The position numbers and the translations under genes are program-made. This document shows, in pieces, positions 1 to 8,555 of a DNA stretch of 12,921 nt (positions within the stretch are counted from its first letter, which is position 1; the number at the start of each line of letters is the position of its first letter). Below the pieces are notes generated by a model. The model worked only from the letters and a program-made list of their open reading frames with translations, had not been told where the DNA came from and did no database searches. Source of the DNA: an uncultured Campylobacter sp. (GTDB lineage Bacteria > Campylobacterota > Campylobacteria > Campylobacterales > Campylobacteraceae); the NCBI RefSeq assembly GCF_937997405.1, contig NZ_CALKTL010000007.1:1-12921 (forward strand). Direction: 5' to 3'.

Positions 1-1540
1 CGCCCAGAAAAAACGGATGGTTTTTTAGCTCGACCGCTTCGATAAGCCCGTCGCTCTCGCCGCAGACGATAAGACCGTGCTTTTCAAACTCGGCGCGGTA
101 CTTCGGATTGGCTTCGTAGCGGTGGCGGTGGCGCTCGCGAATGGTTTTTTGCTCGCCGTAAATTTTACTCAAAAGCGAGCCCTTTTTGACGTCGCAATCG
201 TAGCCGCCCAGCCGCATAGTGCCGCCCATAGGGGATTTATGCGTGCGGATCTGCTTTTTGCCGCTTGCGTCGATAAAGCTGTCGATGAGGTAGATCACCG
301 GATCTTCGGTCTGCGGGTCAAATTCCGCAGAGTTAGCGTTTTTCAGTTTTAATACATTGCGCGCAAACTCCACCATCGCAAGCTGCATCCCTAGGCAGAT
401 GCCCAAAAACGGCACCTTATGCACTCGCGCGTAGTTTATGGCTAAAATTTTGCCCTCCACTCCGCGCGAGCCGAAGCCGCCCGCGACCAAAATTCCGTTT
501 ACGTCGCGGAAAATTTCATCCACATTGCTCGCTTCAATTTTTTCGCTGTCGATCCATTTTAAATTTATCCGCGTATCGAGTGTCGCGCCCGCGTGGATGA
601 TCCCCTCGGTGAGGGATTTGTAGCTTTCTTTCAGATCGATATATTTGCCCACAAAGGCGATCGTGGTTTCGTTCGTAGGCACGATGACGCGCTTAACTAG
701 GCTGTCCCAGTTGCTCATATCGACTTCGAGCTTATTTAAGTTTAGAGTCTCCGCGATCGGCGTTAAAATATCCTGCTTCAAAAATGCAAGCGGGATCTGA
801 TAGATACTCGCGCTATCAGGGCTTTCGATGACGCAGTTTTTATCCACGCCACAGCTTAGCGCGATCTTATCTTTTAGCGCGCGATTTAGCGGCATTTCGG
901 AGCGGCAGATTATCATATCGGGGCTAATACCGATACGGCGCAGCTCACCTACGCTGTGCTGCGTGGGCTTAGTTTTGAGCTCGCCCGCGACCTTGATGAA
1001 AGGCACGAGCGTGAGGTGGATATTCATCGTATTCACCCTACCAAGCTCCACTCTCATTGCGCGGATCGCCTCTAAAAAGGGCAGTCCCTCGATGTCGCCC
1101 ACGGTGCCTCCGATCTCGACGATCAGCACGTCGTTACCCTCGCCCGCCTTTTTTATGCGGCGCACGATCTCGCCTACGATATGAGGGATCACCTGGATCG
1201 TCTTGCCCAGATAATCGCCCCTGCGCTCCTTTTCGATAACGGAGCTGTAAACTTTGCCCGTGGTGAAGTTGTTGTCTTGGCTTAAATTTTCATCCAAGAA
1301 CCGCTCATAATGCCCCAAATCCAGATCGGTCTCCGCGCCATCGTCGGTTACGAAAACCTCTCCATGCTCCAGCGGGCTCATGGTGCCCGGATCGACGTTG
1401 ATATAAGGATCCGCCTTTAGGATGCGCACCTTTTGCCCCGCGTGCTTTAAAAGCGTCGCGATCGACGCCGCCGCAATGCCCTTACCCAGCGAGCTGAGCA
1501 CTCCGCCGGTGACGAAAATATATTTCGTTTGTTTTGCCAT
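1..1540 (-). CDS. pyrG: CTP synthase (3' end missing)
   Basis: Makes CTP from UTP, ATP and glutamine in the cytoplasm, the last step of pyrimidine nucleotide synthesis. The frame reads from ATG at 1540 to the window edge, giving 513 residues of a family usually about 540 long. The N-terminal synthetase domain opens MAKQTKYIFVTGGVLSSLGK, with the phosphate-binding SLGKG at residues 17-21, and carries the VEIGGTVGDIEG motif. The C-terminal class I glutamine amidotransferase domain has the nucleophile Cys382 in GICLGMQ. The window stops at HPFFLG, just before the QFHPE His/Glu pair that completes the catalytic triad, so that pair is not seen. AGGA about six bases upstream supports this start. 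The truncation is due to the window edge, not decay. The gene is divergent from the DUF945-like gene. Confidence 0.97.
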   Translation of the reverse strand, partial: MAKQTKYIFVTGGVLSSLGKGIAAASIATLLKHAGQKVRILKADPYINVDPGTMSPLEHGEVFVTDDGAETDLDLGHYERFLDENLSQDNNFTTGKVYSSVIEKERRGDYLGKTIQVIPHIVGEIVRRIKKAGEGNDVLIVEIGGTVGDIEGLPFLEAIRAMRVELGRVNTMNIHLTLVPFIKVAGELKTKPTQHSVGELRRIGISPDMIICRSEMPLNRALKDKIALSCGVDKNCVIESPDSASIYQIPLAFLKQDILTPIAETLNLNKLEVDMSNWDSLVKRVIVPTNETTIAFVGKYIDLKESYKSLTEGIIHAGATLDTRINLKWIDSEKIEASNVDEIFRDVNGILVAGGFGSRGVEGKILAINYARVHKVPFLGICLGMQLAMVEFARNVLKLKNANSAEFDPQTEDPVIYLIDSFIDASGKKQIRTHKSPMGGTMRLGGYDCDVKKGSLLSKIYGEQKTIRERHRHRYEANPKYRAEFEKHGLIVCGESDGLIEAVELKNHPFFLG

Positions 1541-1572
1541 AAGTTTTCCTAAATTTTGATATTAATGCCGCG

Positions 1573-1578
1573 ATTATA
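1573..1578 (-). promoter_or_regulatory. Probable -10 box of pyrG
   Basis: TATAAT on the minus strand, 32 bases upstream of the pyrG ATG, with an A/T-rich upstream stretch and no clear -35 element, as is usual for Campylobacter sigma-70 promoters. The divergent gene may use TAGAAT at 1607-1612 on the plus strand, but that match is weaker. Confidence 0.45.
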
Positions 1579-1678
1579 ACTTCTTTTAGGTTAAAGCACA
1601 CTAAGCTAGAATTTGAAAATTTTAGAAATTTACGGCAAAATACGCACCCAAATAAATTTTAAATTTAAAGGAGAGATG

Positions 1679-3127
1679 ATGAAAAAGATCATCGCGGCTT
1701 TAGTGCTCATCGTAGCGCTTATAGTGGGCGTTTTTGTGGCGACGAAGGACGCTAAAACGGGAGTAGCTAAAAGTGTAAACGATAGCATAACCAAAACGGT
1801 TGACGGTGCGGTCGGCAAGAGTGCCAGCGCGGCAATTGAGCAGCAGATTGCGGAATTTATCGCTAGAAACGAAATTTTCGAGACTAAAAGCGCTAAATTT
1901 TATCCGGGAGATAGCAACTCAAGCGGCTTTATCGAAGGCGTAGTAAAAAAAGAGAAACTACAAAAAAGTCTTGCTGAAGGCTTTAGCAAGCTAAAGGAAA
2001 AAGCAGGCGCGCAAGATAGCAACGATACGGACGAGCCAGATCCTGCTAAAATTTTCCCGGAAGATTTTGCTTTTCGCTATGACTACACTATCAAGCATAG
2101 CGTAAAAAACGCTGCGGATGGATTTGAGAGCGACGGAATTTTAACGATTAAGACGCCATATTACGCGGAGCCTTGCAAGAAGCTGTTTAAGACTGACGCG
2201 CCGCTTAGCACGCATCTAAACTACGGACCTACAGAGGTTAAATTTAGCGCAAAGCTAGCCGATATAAATGTGCTCGAAGATGGCGGAATAGGACGTCTTG
2301 CAGGCCTTAGCCTAAATGGCACGAGCGATATGAGCGGCAAAACGATAAAAGCCTTGGGTTTTAAAATCGGTGAAATTTTTATAGACGACGGCAAGGATTC
2401 GGGTCTTGATATGAAGGATCTTATCTATGAGGCAAACTTTAAAAACGGCATCCAAGATCTAGACGATAATATAACCAAGCTCTTTTTGAATGACATAGAT
2501 TTTGCAGGCAGCACAAAAGAGCTCGTCGTAACTGTAGATAAACAGCGCTTCGTCGTAGTTACGGATATGAGCACGGAAGGTAGCTACCGCGTAAAAGATG
2601 GAATTTTAAATTTCAACGAAAGCGATAAAGCCCAAAGCCTAAAAATCGCCGATGTGCTAGTGCGAAACATCCATTTAGGCGTCGATACCAGCTTTAGCGC
2701 CGCACTTTTCGAAAAATATCTGTCTGTTATCTCAAATCCGCAAGAAGGCGAAAAATTAGCGGAAAATAAAGAGCTTTTTATGAAGCTGCTAAAAGATGAT
2801 ATGAAAATCAACGTGAATGATTTTTCGTTTGAAAATAGCCTCGGCAAGAAATTTGCTTTTAACGCAAGCGCGCTATTAGGCGGCTACATCGACGAGACGC
2901 AGCTTTTTAAGCGTATGAGCTTGGACGGCAAAGCTACGATAAATACGACCATTACGGACTTCTTATCGCCTTATGACAGCTTGCGCGATTTTGCGCCGAT
3001 GGCGGAAGTTTACGGCTCGCAGTTTCTTAAGCCTGATGGAGATGGAGTTAAGATGGAGTTTAGCTTCGATAAGGCAAGCAACTCTATGATCTTAAACGGA
3101 AAGCCTATCCCGCTACCGCACAATTAA
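1679..3127 (+). CDS. Membrane-anchored DUF945 (YdgA)-like protein
   Basis: 482 residues with start ATG at 1679, chosen because AAGGAG (1668-1673) lies five bases upstream. The ATG at 1676 would leave only two bases, and the frame further upstream (from 1613) has no ribosome site. Residues 1-22 are MKKII followed by a hydrophobic stretch with no obvious cleavage site, so this is probably an uncleaved anchor with the rest in the periplasm. A low-complexity segment rich in Lys, Ser and Asp follows to about residue 125, then a repetitive beta-rich body. The C-terminal pattern ending in LNGKPIPL resembles that of DUF945 (YdgA) proteins, which are about 480-500 residues. This family match is from pattern memory. 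The biochemical role of the family is not settled. The gene stands alone between pyrG and its own terminator. Confidence 0.75.
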   Translation: MKKIIAALVLIVALIVGVFVATKDAKTGVAKSVNDSITKTVDGAVGKSASAAIEQQIAEFIARNEIFETKSAKFYPGDSNSSGFIEGVVKKEKLQKSLAEGFSKLKEKAGAQDSNDTDEPDPAKIFPEDFAFRYDYTIKHSVKNAADGFESDGILTIKTPYYAEPCKKLFKTDAPLSTHLNYGPTEVKFSAKLADINVLEDGGIGRLAGLSLNGTSDMSGKTIKALGFKIGEIFIDDGKDSGLDMKDLIYEANFKNGIQDLDDNITKLFLNDIDFAGSTKELVVTVDKQRFVVVTDMSTEGSYRVKDGILNFNESDKAQSLKIADVLVRNIHLGVDTSFSAALFEKYLSVISNPQEGEKLAENKELFMKLLKDDMKINVNDFSFENSLGKKFAFNASALLGGYIDETQLFKRMSLDGKATINTTITDFLSPYDSLRDFAPMAEVYGSQFLKPDGDGVKMEFSFDKASNSMILNGKPIPLPHN

Positions 3128-3133
3128 ATTTTT

Positions 3134-3177
3134 AAGCTTTGCGGGCAAATTTTAAACCTGTTCGCAAAGCTTTTTTT
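3134..3177 (+). terminator. Intrinsic terminator of the DUF945-like gene
   Basis: Perfect 10-bp inverted repeat AAGCTTTGCG (3134-3143) and CGCAAAGCTT (3163-3172) with a 19-base loop, running into seven T (3171-3177). It begins seven bases after the stop codon. Between here and the nrdA promoter (3178-3365) I see no gene, RNA or repeat. Confidence 0.8.
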
Positions 3178-3365
3178 GTTTCTTACTTTTTCGGCGCAGA
3201 ATTTCGCAAAACTCCGCGCAAATTTTTACCTGCAGAATTCCGCAGCGGCGCCATAAAATTTCGCTCAAATTTTATCGCATCGTTTCTGCATGCCTTGCTA
3301 AATTTTAAAACTTACAAGCCAAAATCTCATACTTACAATGACAGATAGGCTTAAGCAATTTTGGC

Positions 3366-3371
3366 TATAAT
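3366..3371 (+). promoter_or_regulatory. Probable nrdA promoter (-10 box)
   Basis: TATAAT preceded by TTTTGGC, the same arrangement as the promoter of the DUF3137 gene (TTTTTCGC then TATAAT). This is the usual Campylobacter sigma-70 form with a T-rich upstream stretch instead of a -35 box. It implies a transcript leader of roughly 130 bases before the nrdA ATG. I see no confident NrdR box. Confidence 0.6.
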
Positions 3372-3375
3372 GCGC

Positions 3376-3511
3376 GCTTTTGCAGCGCAGCTAGCGTAAA
3401 TTTAAAAGACGGCGGATTATGAGCGGCATTTATTACGCCGCCTCTTTTGACGACGTATTTTATATTGGGAAACTAACGCTAAATTTGCATTTTTAAATTT
3501 CAAGGAACGAT
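3376..3511 (+). promoter_or_regulatory. Structured nrdA leader with a possible short upstream frame
   Basis: The leader holds GC-rich pairings in an otherwise A/T-rich stretch. GGCGG (3411-3415) can pair with CCGCC (3438-3442), while the overlapping GCGGC (3423-3427) can pair with GCCGC (3437-3441); the two cannot form together. A short open frame (3419-3496, 25 codons, MSGIYYAASFDDVFYIGKLT...) covers these hairpins and ends 15 bases before the nrdA start codon. Its ribosome site is poor. The alternative pairings are seen in the sequence; a role in nrdA control is inference. Confidence 0.3.
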
Positions 3512-5884
3512 ATGAAAGTAATCAAACGCAACGGCAGAACCGAGGAACTTGACGTAAGCAAGATCAAAAAATACACGAGCGAGGCAGTGGAGGGGCTAGA
3601 AAACGTAAGCCTTAGCGAGCTTGAGGTGGACGCAAAGATCCAGTTTCGCGATATGATCACCACCGAGGAAATTCAACAAACCCTCATCAAAACCGCGGTC
3701 GAAAAGATCGACGTGGACCGCCCGAACTGGACCTTCGTCGCCGCACGGTTATTTTTATACGATCTGTATCATAAAGTAACGGGCTTTAGCGGTTATAACA
3801 GCCTAAAAGATTACTTCGCTCGCGGCGAGGCGGCGGGTCGTATAATGCTTGGCTTAAAGGAAAAATACGATCTGGAGGATCTAAATTCTTATCTGCAGCC
3901 GCAGCGCGATTTGCAGTTTAACTATTTAGGCATCAAGACGCTTTACGATCGCTACCTCATCAAGGATAAAAGCGGCGCGCCGATCGAGCTTCCGCAGCAG
4001 ATGTTTATGGCGATCGCGATGTTCCTCGCGCAAAATGAGCTTGACTGCCAGAGTTGGGCGAAGAAATTTTACGATCTCATATCTAAATTTGAAGTCATGC
4101 TGGCTACCCCGACGCTCTCAAACGCCCGCACGACGCGCCATCAGCTAAGCTCCTGCTACGTGGGCTCCACGCCCGATAATATCGAGGGGATCTTTGATAG
4201 CTACAAGGAGATGGCGTTACTTAGCAAATTCGGCGGCGGTATCGGCTGGGACTGGTGCAAGGTGCGCGCGATGGGCGGCAGCATCGACGGACATAAAAAC
4301 GCCGCGGGCGGCATCATCCCATTTTTAAAGATCACAAACGACATCGCAGTCGCCGTCGATCAGCTGGGCACGCGCAAGGGTGCTATCGCCGTGTATATCG
4401 AGCCGTGGCATATGGACGTGAGCGACTTCCTCGATCTGCGCAAAAACTCGGGCGAGGAGAGGCGCCGCGCGCATGAAATTTTCCCCGCGCTGTGGATAAA
4501 CGATCTGTTTATGAAAAGACTTCAAAGCGGCGGCAAGTGGACGCTCTTTGATCCTGCAGAAGTAAGCGATCTGAGCGATCTATATGGCGCGGAATTTCAG
4601 GCGCGCTACGAGCAGTACGAGGCCGATGATAAAATTTCAAAATCCACCATCCTGGCAAAGGAGCTTTGGAAGAAAATTTTAACGAGCTATTTTGAGACCG
4701 GAATGCCCTTTTTGTGCTTCAAAGATAACGCCAACCGAATCAATCCAAACGCGCATCAAGGCTTAATCAGAAGCTCAAATTTATGTACCGAGATCTTTCA
4801 GAACACGGCGCCGAACCACTACAAAATCAAAGTCGTTTTTGCTGACGGCAGCGAGAGGCTGTTTGAGGAAAACGAAGATGTGGCGACCGACGCGGGCATC
4901 GTAAAAAAGGCGAAAAAGATCACCGCGCTAGACACGCTGGGCGGCAAAGAAATTTTTATCGTAGAAAAGGGCTGCAGCGAGGGCGCGACGGCGGTTTGTA
5001 ACCTCGCAAGCGTAAATTTAAGCAAAATCAATAGCCGCGAGGAGATAGCTCGCGTGATGCCGATCGCCGTGCGAATGCTCGACAACGTCATCGATCTAAA
5101 TTTTTACCCGCACGCCAAGGTCAAACACACCAATCTAAAAACGCGCGCGATAGGGCTCGGCGTGATGGGCGAGGCGCAGATGCTGGCCGAGCGCGGCGTG
5201 AAGTGGGGTAGCTACGAGCACTTCGAGCTGATCGATAGGATAATGGAAAACGTGAGCTTTAACGCGATCAAGGCAAGTTCAAATTTAGCCGTAGAAAAGG
5301 GCAGGTACCCTGATTTTGCGGGATCAAAGTGGAGCGAAGGAATTTTTCCGATCGATTTGGCGAACGAAAACGCCAAAGCGCTAGTTAAGCGCGGCGGGCT
5401 TTTTGAGCAGAGCAGCTGCGATTGGGACGGGCTGCGCGAGAAAGTAAAGCGCGACGGCATGCGAAACGGCTACCTGATGGCGATCGCACCGACATCGAGC
5501 ATCAGCATACTCGTAGGCACCACGCAGACGATCGAGCCGGTGTATAAGCGCAAATGGTTCGAGCACAATCTAAGCGGCATGATCCCGGTCGTCGTACCGA
5601 ATTTAAGCCCGAAAACGTGGCAGGCGTACGTGCCTGCGTACGAGCTCGATCAGCGCCTACTCGTAAAAGCGGGCGCCATCCGCCAAAAATGGATCGATCA
5701 AGGTCAGAGCCTAAATATTTTTATGAGCCTGGATAAGGCAAGCGGCGGCTATCTGAGCGAAATTTACACGCTTGCGTGGCAGCTGGGGCTAAAATCGACC
5801 TACTACCTGCGCTCCGAAAGCCCCGATAGCGAGAAGCTAAACAACGTCGCGGATCGCTCGATCGAGTGTGAGGGGTGTCAGTAA
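3512..5884 (+). CDS. nrdA: Ribonucleoside-diphosphate reductase, alpha subunit (class Ia)
   Basis: Reduces ribonucleoside diphosphates to deoxyribonucleoside diphosphates together with the radical-bearing beta subunit NrdB, which is not in this window. 790 residues; AAGGA five bases upstream supports the ATG. Residues 1 to about 90 form an ATP-cone, the dATP/ATP activity switch. Active-site residues are visible: Cys215 in SSCYVGS and Cys496 in AVCNLASVNL as the redox pair; Asn423, Cys425 and Glu427 in SNLCTEI as the thiyl-radical site; Tyr764-Tyr765 on the radical path. The tail ends CEGCQ, with shuttle cysteines 786 and 789 spaced CX2C (E. coli has CX4C). About 48 extra residues lie between Cys425 and Cys496 compared with E. 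coli, probably a lineage-specific surface insertion. The gene is monocistronic, with its own promoter and a stem-loop downstream. Confidence 0.97.
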   Translation: MKVIKRNGRTEELDVSKIKKYTSEAVEGLENVSLSELEVDAKIQFRDMITTEEIQQTLIKTAVEKIDVDRPNWTFVAARLFLYDLYHKVTGFSGYNSLKDYFARGEAAGRIMLGLKEKYDLEDLNSYLQPQRDLQFNYLGIKTLYDRYLIKDKSGAPIELPQQMFMAIAMFLAQNELDCQSWAKKFYDLISKFEVMLATPTLSNARTTRHQLSSCYVGSTPDNIEGIFDSYKEMALLSKFGGGIGWDWCKVRAMGGSIDGHKNAAGGIIPFLKITNDIAVAVDQLGTRKGAIAVYIEPWHMDVSDFLDLRKNSGEERRRAHEIFPALWINDLFMKRLQSGGKWTLFDPAEVSDLSDLYGAEFQARYEQYEADDKISKSTILAKELWKKILTSYFETGMPFLCFKDNANRINPNAHQGLIRSSNLCTEIFQNTAPNHYKIKVVFADGSERLFEENEDVATDAGIVKKAKKITALDTLGGKEIFIVEKGCSEGATAVCNLASVNLSKINSREEIARVMPIAVRMLDNVIDLNFYPHAKVKHTNLKTRAIGLGVMGEAQMLAERGVKWGSYEHFELIDRIMENVSFNAIKASSNLAVEKGRYPDFAGSKWSEGIFPIDLANENAKALVKRGGLFEQSSCDWDGLREKVKRDGMRNGYLMAIAPTSSISILVGTTQTIEPVYKRKWFEHNLSGMIPVVVPNLSPKTWQAYVPAYELDQRLLVKAGAIRQKWIDQGQSLNIFMSLDKASGGYLSEIYTLAWQLGLKSTYYLRSESPDSEKLNNVADRSIECEGCQ

Positions 5885-5938
5885 AATACGGCGGCGCTAT
5901 GGTTGAATATAAAATTTGAAAAATTTTGAAATTTTTAA

Positions 5939-5975
5939 GAGCCGCTATAAAATTTTTGTAAAATTTAAGCGGCTC
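5939..5975. terminator. Stem-loop between convergent genes
   Basis: GAGCCGCT (5939-5946) pairs with AGCGGCTC (5968-5975); the inside of the stem is an imperfect A/T pairing. It sits between nrdA and the convergent DUF3137 gene. There is no clean T-run on the plus side and only a weak one on the minus side, so termination strength is uncertain. The rest of 5885-6117 shows no gene. Confidence 0.5.
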
Positions 5976-6117
5976 GGGTCGATAGTAAAGCGAAAGCGCT
6001 TATTAAAGATTCTTTGCCTTTCGAAGTAGTTTGATTTAATGACGGACGAGCAAAAAAGCGCAGCCTTCGCAAGAACTAAATTGTTTCAACGGCGCTCGCT
6101 CAAATTTAAAGCGTAGA

Positions 6118-7032
6118 TTATTCCACCTGCCCGAGCTTTTTAAGATAGGCAAAAATTTTAGCGATCTCGATCATTTTGTTTAGACTTTCGAGCAGTTTTG
6201 CGCTTTGTGAGCTCGGCGCAGATTTGAAAATTTCGCTATTTTCAACGCCGATTACGAGGCTGTTTTCGCCCAGATAAAGCTCGGTTTTACCGAACAAATT
6301 TAGAGTGATCGTCTGCATATTTTCTAAAATTTTTTTGTTTTGCAAAAATGCGGCGGCGGCGGGGTTGTTTAGATATACGTCAAACGACGCGCTTAGGTGC
6401 GGGCTGTCTTTGAGCAGCTTCAGATCCGATGCGCCGAATATAAATTCTCCGCGCGGCACAACTAAAATTTTACTATCGAAAGTCTCGCTAAAATCGAATT
6501 TTGCAAAAAGTCCGTCGAAAATCGCAGTATCGTCCTTTTTTTTAAGATGCAAAATTTTATCCAGCTCAAATACCCGATTTTCTCTGTTTTTATCGAAATC
6601 GCGGCTTAGGCAGATGTCGCCGATTTTTATACCAAATTCGGGCGTCTTGCCCACTATCGCGTGCTTGCAAGTGCATAGATTTGCCTCTTTACGGAGCGGA
6701 TTTTTGTAAATTTCATCGAGTAAAAACGCGCCAAAAGGCTGAAAGGTAAGACGCAGCTCCTTTGCGATCCAAAGCAAAAATTCGTTTTTGAAGGCCTCTT
6801 CACTGAGCGCTTCAAATTTACGCGAAATACGCACGGCTAGGTATTTGTAAGCAGGATAAGCAAGAGCCAGCAACACTAATAAAAATAGGAACGAGAAATC
6901 TCCGAAATCCTTGCGCATAGCGATAAATAGCGCCAGTACTACTGCCGCCACGCTGCCACGCGCCTTCCAAAGCGCCACATTGCGCGCTCCATCTAGTTTT
7001 TGCTTTTTTAATTCGTAAGAAACAAGGCTCAT
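6118..7032 (-). CDS. DUF3137 family membrane protein
   Basis: 304 residues. Two hydrophobic segments near the N-terminus (about 27-39 and 46-62) are separated by a short charged loop, followed by a soluble domain, presumably cytoplasmic. The soluble part has the pattern I associate with DUF3137: a GD(I/L) beta segment, IFDGLFAKFDF at about 171-181, a VVPRGEF strand, and a late FDVY...NNPAAAAFL segment. The function of the family is unknown to me. The ATG is 30 bases downstream of a good -10 box; the ribosome site is a modest GGGGA. The gene is convergent with nrdA and is the last conserved-looking gene before the small-gene array. Its base composition is closer to nrdA than to the array. Confidence 0.75.
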   Translation of the reverse strand: MSLVSYELKKQKLDGARNVALWKARGSVAAVVLALFIAMRKDFGDFSFLFLLVLLALAYPAYKYLAVRISRKFEALSEEAFKNEFLLWIAKELRLTFQPFGAFLLDEIYKNPLRKEANLCTCKHAIVGKTPEFGIKIGDICLSRDFDKNRENRVFELDKILHLKKKDDTAIFDGLFAKFDFSETFDSKILVVPRGEFIFGASDLKLLKDSPHLSASFDVYLNNPAAAAFLQNKKILENMQTITLNLFGKTELYLGENSLVIGVENSEIFKSAPSSQSAKLLESLNKMIEIAKIFAYLKKLGQVE

Positions 7033-7062
7033 CGCTATCCCCGTGAGTGAAATTTGACGCTC

Positions 7063-7068
7063 ATTATA
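7063..7068 (-). promoter_or_regulatory. Probable promoter of the DUF3137 gene (-10 box)
   Basis: Minus-strand TATAAT preceded by ATTTTTCGC, 30 bases before the ATG at 7032. It has the same form as the nrdA promoter. It lies between the array and the DUF3137 gene, which suggests separate transcription of the two. Confidence 0.6.
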
Positions 7069-7129
7069 GCGAAAAATGGGATTAAATCAAGCCATATGAT
7101 AAGCGTGTCGCTATTTATAAGGCGGGTTT

Positions 7130-7312
7130 TTATAATAGCTCAAAAGCATAGAAATCGCCGTCTTTTTCTCTACATTTTACAATATCGCCCTGTTTGAATT
7201 CTAAAATTTCATCCAGTTCGGATTCAAATTTCGTCGTATCAGTAATTTTAAAAATATATTGCGCGATTTGAACAGCCTTTACCGGGCGCCATACATTAAT
7301 ATCTTCATTCAA
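7130..7312 (-). CDS. Small WRPV/GDIV SH3-like protein, start uncertain
   Basis: From TTG at 7312 this gives 60 residues with NVWRPVKA near the start and EFKQGDIVKC near the end. That pattern matches a widespread small SH3-like family (about 70-75 residues; typical form VWRPVEA ... WEFxPGDIVRCE) whose function I do not know and which is often found among immunity-like genes. Family members begin with an extra strand, here DKEIFIKIL, which lies in frame upstream of the TTG. The natural start would be at 7351, where the codon is ACG, six bases after AGAAAGG (7358-7364). From there the protein would be 73 residues. Either the start codon mutated from ATG to ACG or translation is weak. It is the last gene of the array, 58 bases after the 208-residue gene. 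Confidence 0.55.
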   Translation of the reverse strand: MNEDINVWRPVKAVQIAQYIFKITDTTKFESELDEILEFKQGDIVKCREKDGDFYAFELL

Positions 7313-7370
7313 AATTTTTATAAAAATTTCTTTATCGATCGCGCTTGCCGTATTAAACCTTTCTGCCCGG

Positions 7371-7997
7371 TTATCTAAAATTCTTTCTGCCTAGCCACAA
7401 TTTAAGATATTTTAATACGGGTCTTAAATAATCATTAGTAGCATTGGCTTTAAAGGTGCTTACGTCTGATTCGATCAAATACCAGCTATATCCGTCATCC
7501 TTTAAAATATTCATTTTGCGATGTTTGGCCTCAGTGTTTGTGTCAGATATCTCTATATCCAGTACTTTATTTGCAATATTCATCTGCACCGATAGGTTAG
7601 AGCTTAGATCATATATGAAACGGTTAAAATCTTTGATGATATGCGTATTATATACGTCATCGATCATCTCAGCTCTTCTCTTCCAAAAAATTTCCTCTTC
7701 TATTGGGTCTCCATCAAAAAGCTTTTCATAATGATCTTCATCGGCTATGAGCTCTTCGTAAGATGCGGTAAAACATTCAAAAAATCCCCTATGCATCCCA
7801 AATTTCCAATTTGTAGGCACCGTTTCATCGATTACTTGAAAATATTCGCTATTAAATCGATACCATTCTCTATCATCTTCAAACGGTAATATACAATAAT
7901 AAACCCGTCCCTCTTCATATTGGATACCATGAACAAAATAGGTTCTGTTTAATCCCAGATACTCATGCCTATCTTCTTTTATACATTTTACAATCAT
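7371..7997 (-). CDS. Hypothetical 208-residue protein of the array
   Basis: I do not recognise a named family. The N-terminal 60 residues begin MIVKCIKEDRHEYLGLNRTY and read like a small SH3-like beta barrel of the kind that opens many immunity-type proteins. A middle segment follows with NWKFG (63-67) and YEEL (80-83), then an acidic stretch and a helical C-terminal half. There is no signal peptide or membrane segment, so it is probably cytoplasmic. The ATG is preceded by AAGGA, which lies inside the end of the upstream gene; that gene's stop is only two bases away, so the two are probably translationally coupled. Immunity to an unknown toxin is a guess from position. Confidence 0.7.
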   Translation of the reverse strand: MIVKCIKEDRHEYLGLNRTYFVHGIQYEEGRVYYCILPFEDDREWYRFNSEYFQVIDETVPTNWKFGMHRGFFECFTASYEELIADEDHYEKLFDGDPIEEEIFWKRRAEMIDDVYNTHIIKDFNRFIYDLSSNLSVQMNIANKVLDIEISDTNTEAKHRKMNILKDDGYSWYLIESDVSTFKANATNDYLRPVLKYLKLWLGRKNFR

Positions 7998-7999
7998 TT

Positions 8000-8521
8000 T
8001 TAATCATCCTTAAATTTTAAATCGTCTACCGCTTCTATAATAGGCGGTTCGTTTTTATCGCCTATTATATTATTTTTAACAAGTTCTGTAAAAAATTCTT
8101 TATTTTTGGATTTGTTGATTGTCTCTTTTATAGCGCTAAAGGATAATTTTAAATTATTTAAACTACCGTCTATAATGCAAAAACCGTTTTTCTCACACAA
8201 TGATATTATGCCCCTTAATACGGCCTTATATTTGGATCTAAAATCGATACGAAACGTAACGGACTCTATTATATTATTAGCATCAAAAAGTACCTCTAAG
8301 CGGTTGCCATTTTCGCTTCCGTATAGATCGATTTCGTTAGACCAAGATTTTTCGGGCTTTAATAGGTGCGAAATTTCAGAAAATATCTCTTTTTTGATCT
8401 TTGCTTTTTTCCAATACTTATCGTCTTCAAAGAGCTTTATATTGCCATATTGCCGGTCGTATTGCAGATCGTATGTATCGCTTTTAGGTAGAATAAAAAA
8501 CTCACATTGCCAAATTGCCAT
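8000..8521 (-). CDS. Hypothetical protein, MAIWQCEF type
   Basis: 173 residues from ATG at 8521. A TTG at 8536 is also in frame, but GAGGAAAG sits at the right distance for the ATG, and MAIWQCEFFILPK reads like a natural N-terminus that I recall from other small hypothetical proteins. No named family comes to mind. The middle part is beta-rich with LEVLFDANN and VTFRIDFRSKY; the C-terminus is charged and ends in DDLKFKDD. No membrane segment or signal peptide. It lies two bases before the 208-residue gene and 34 bases after the DUF3885-like gene. Immunity-like by context only. Confidence 0.7.
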   Translation of the reverse strand: MAIWQCEFFILPKSDTYDLQYDRQYGNIKLFEDDKYWKKAKIKKEIFSEISHLLKPEKSWSNEIDLYGSENGNRLEVLFDANNIIESVTFRIDFRSKYKAVLRGIISLCEKNGFCIIDGSLNNLKLSFSAIKETINKSKNKEFFTELVKNNIIGDKNEPPIIEAVDDLKFKDD

Positions 8522-8555
8522 ATCCTCTTTCCTCAAATATTTTCATTATAAAATT

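Noticed and set aside
3139..3348. 69-codon plus-strand frame between the DUF945-like gene and nrdA
   Set aside because: It starts inside the terminator stem, has no ribosome site and a composition typical of intergenic AAATTT-rich DNA.
4787..4996. Intein or selfish insertion in NrdA
   Set aside because: About 48 residues is too short for an intein, there are no splice-junction Cys/Ser and His-Asn motifs, and the frame is smooth on both sides.
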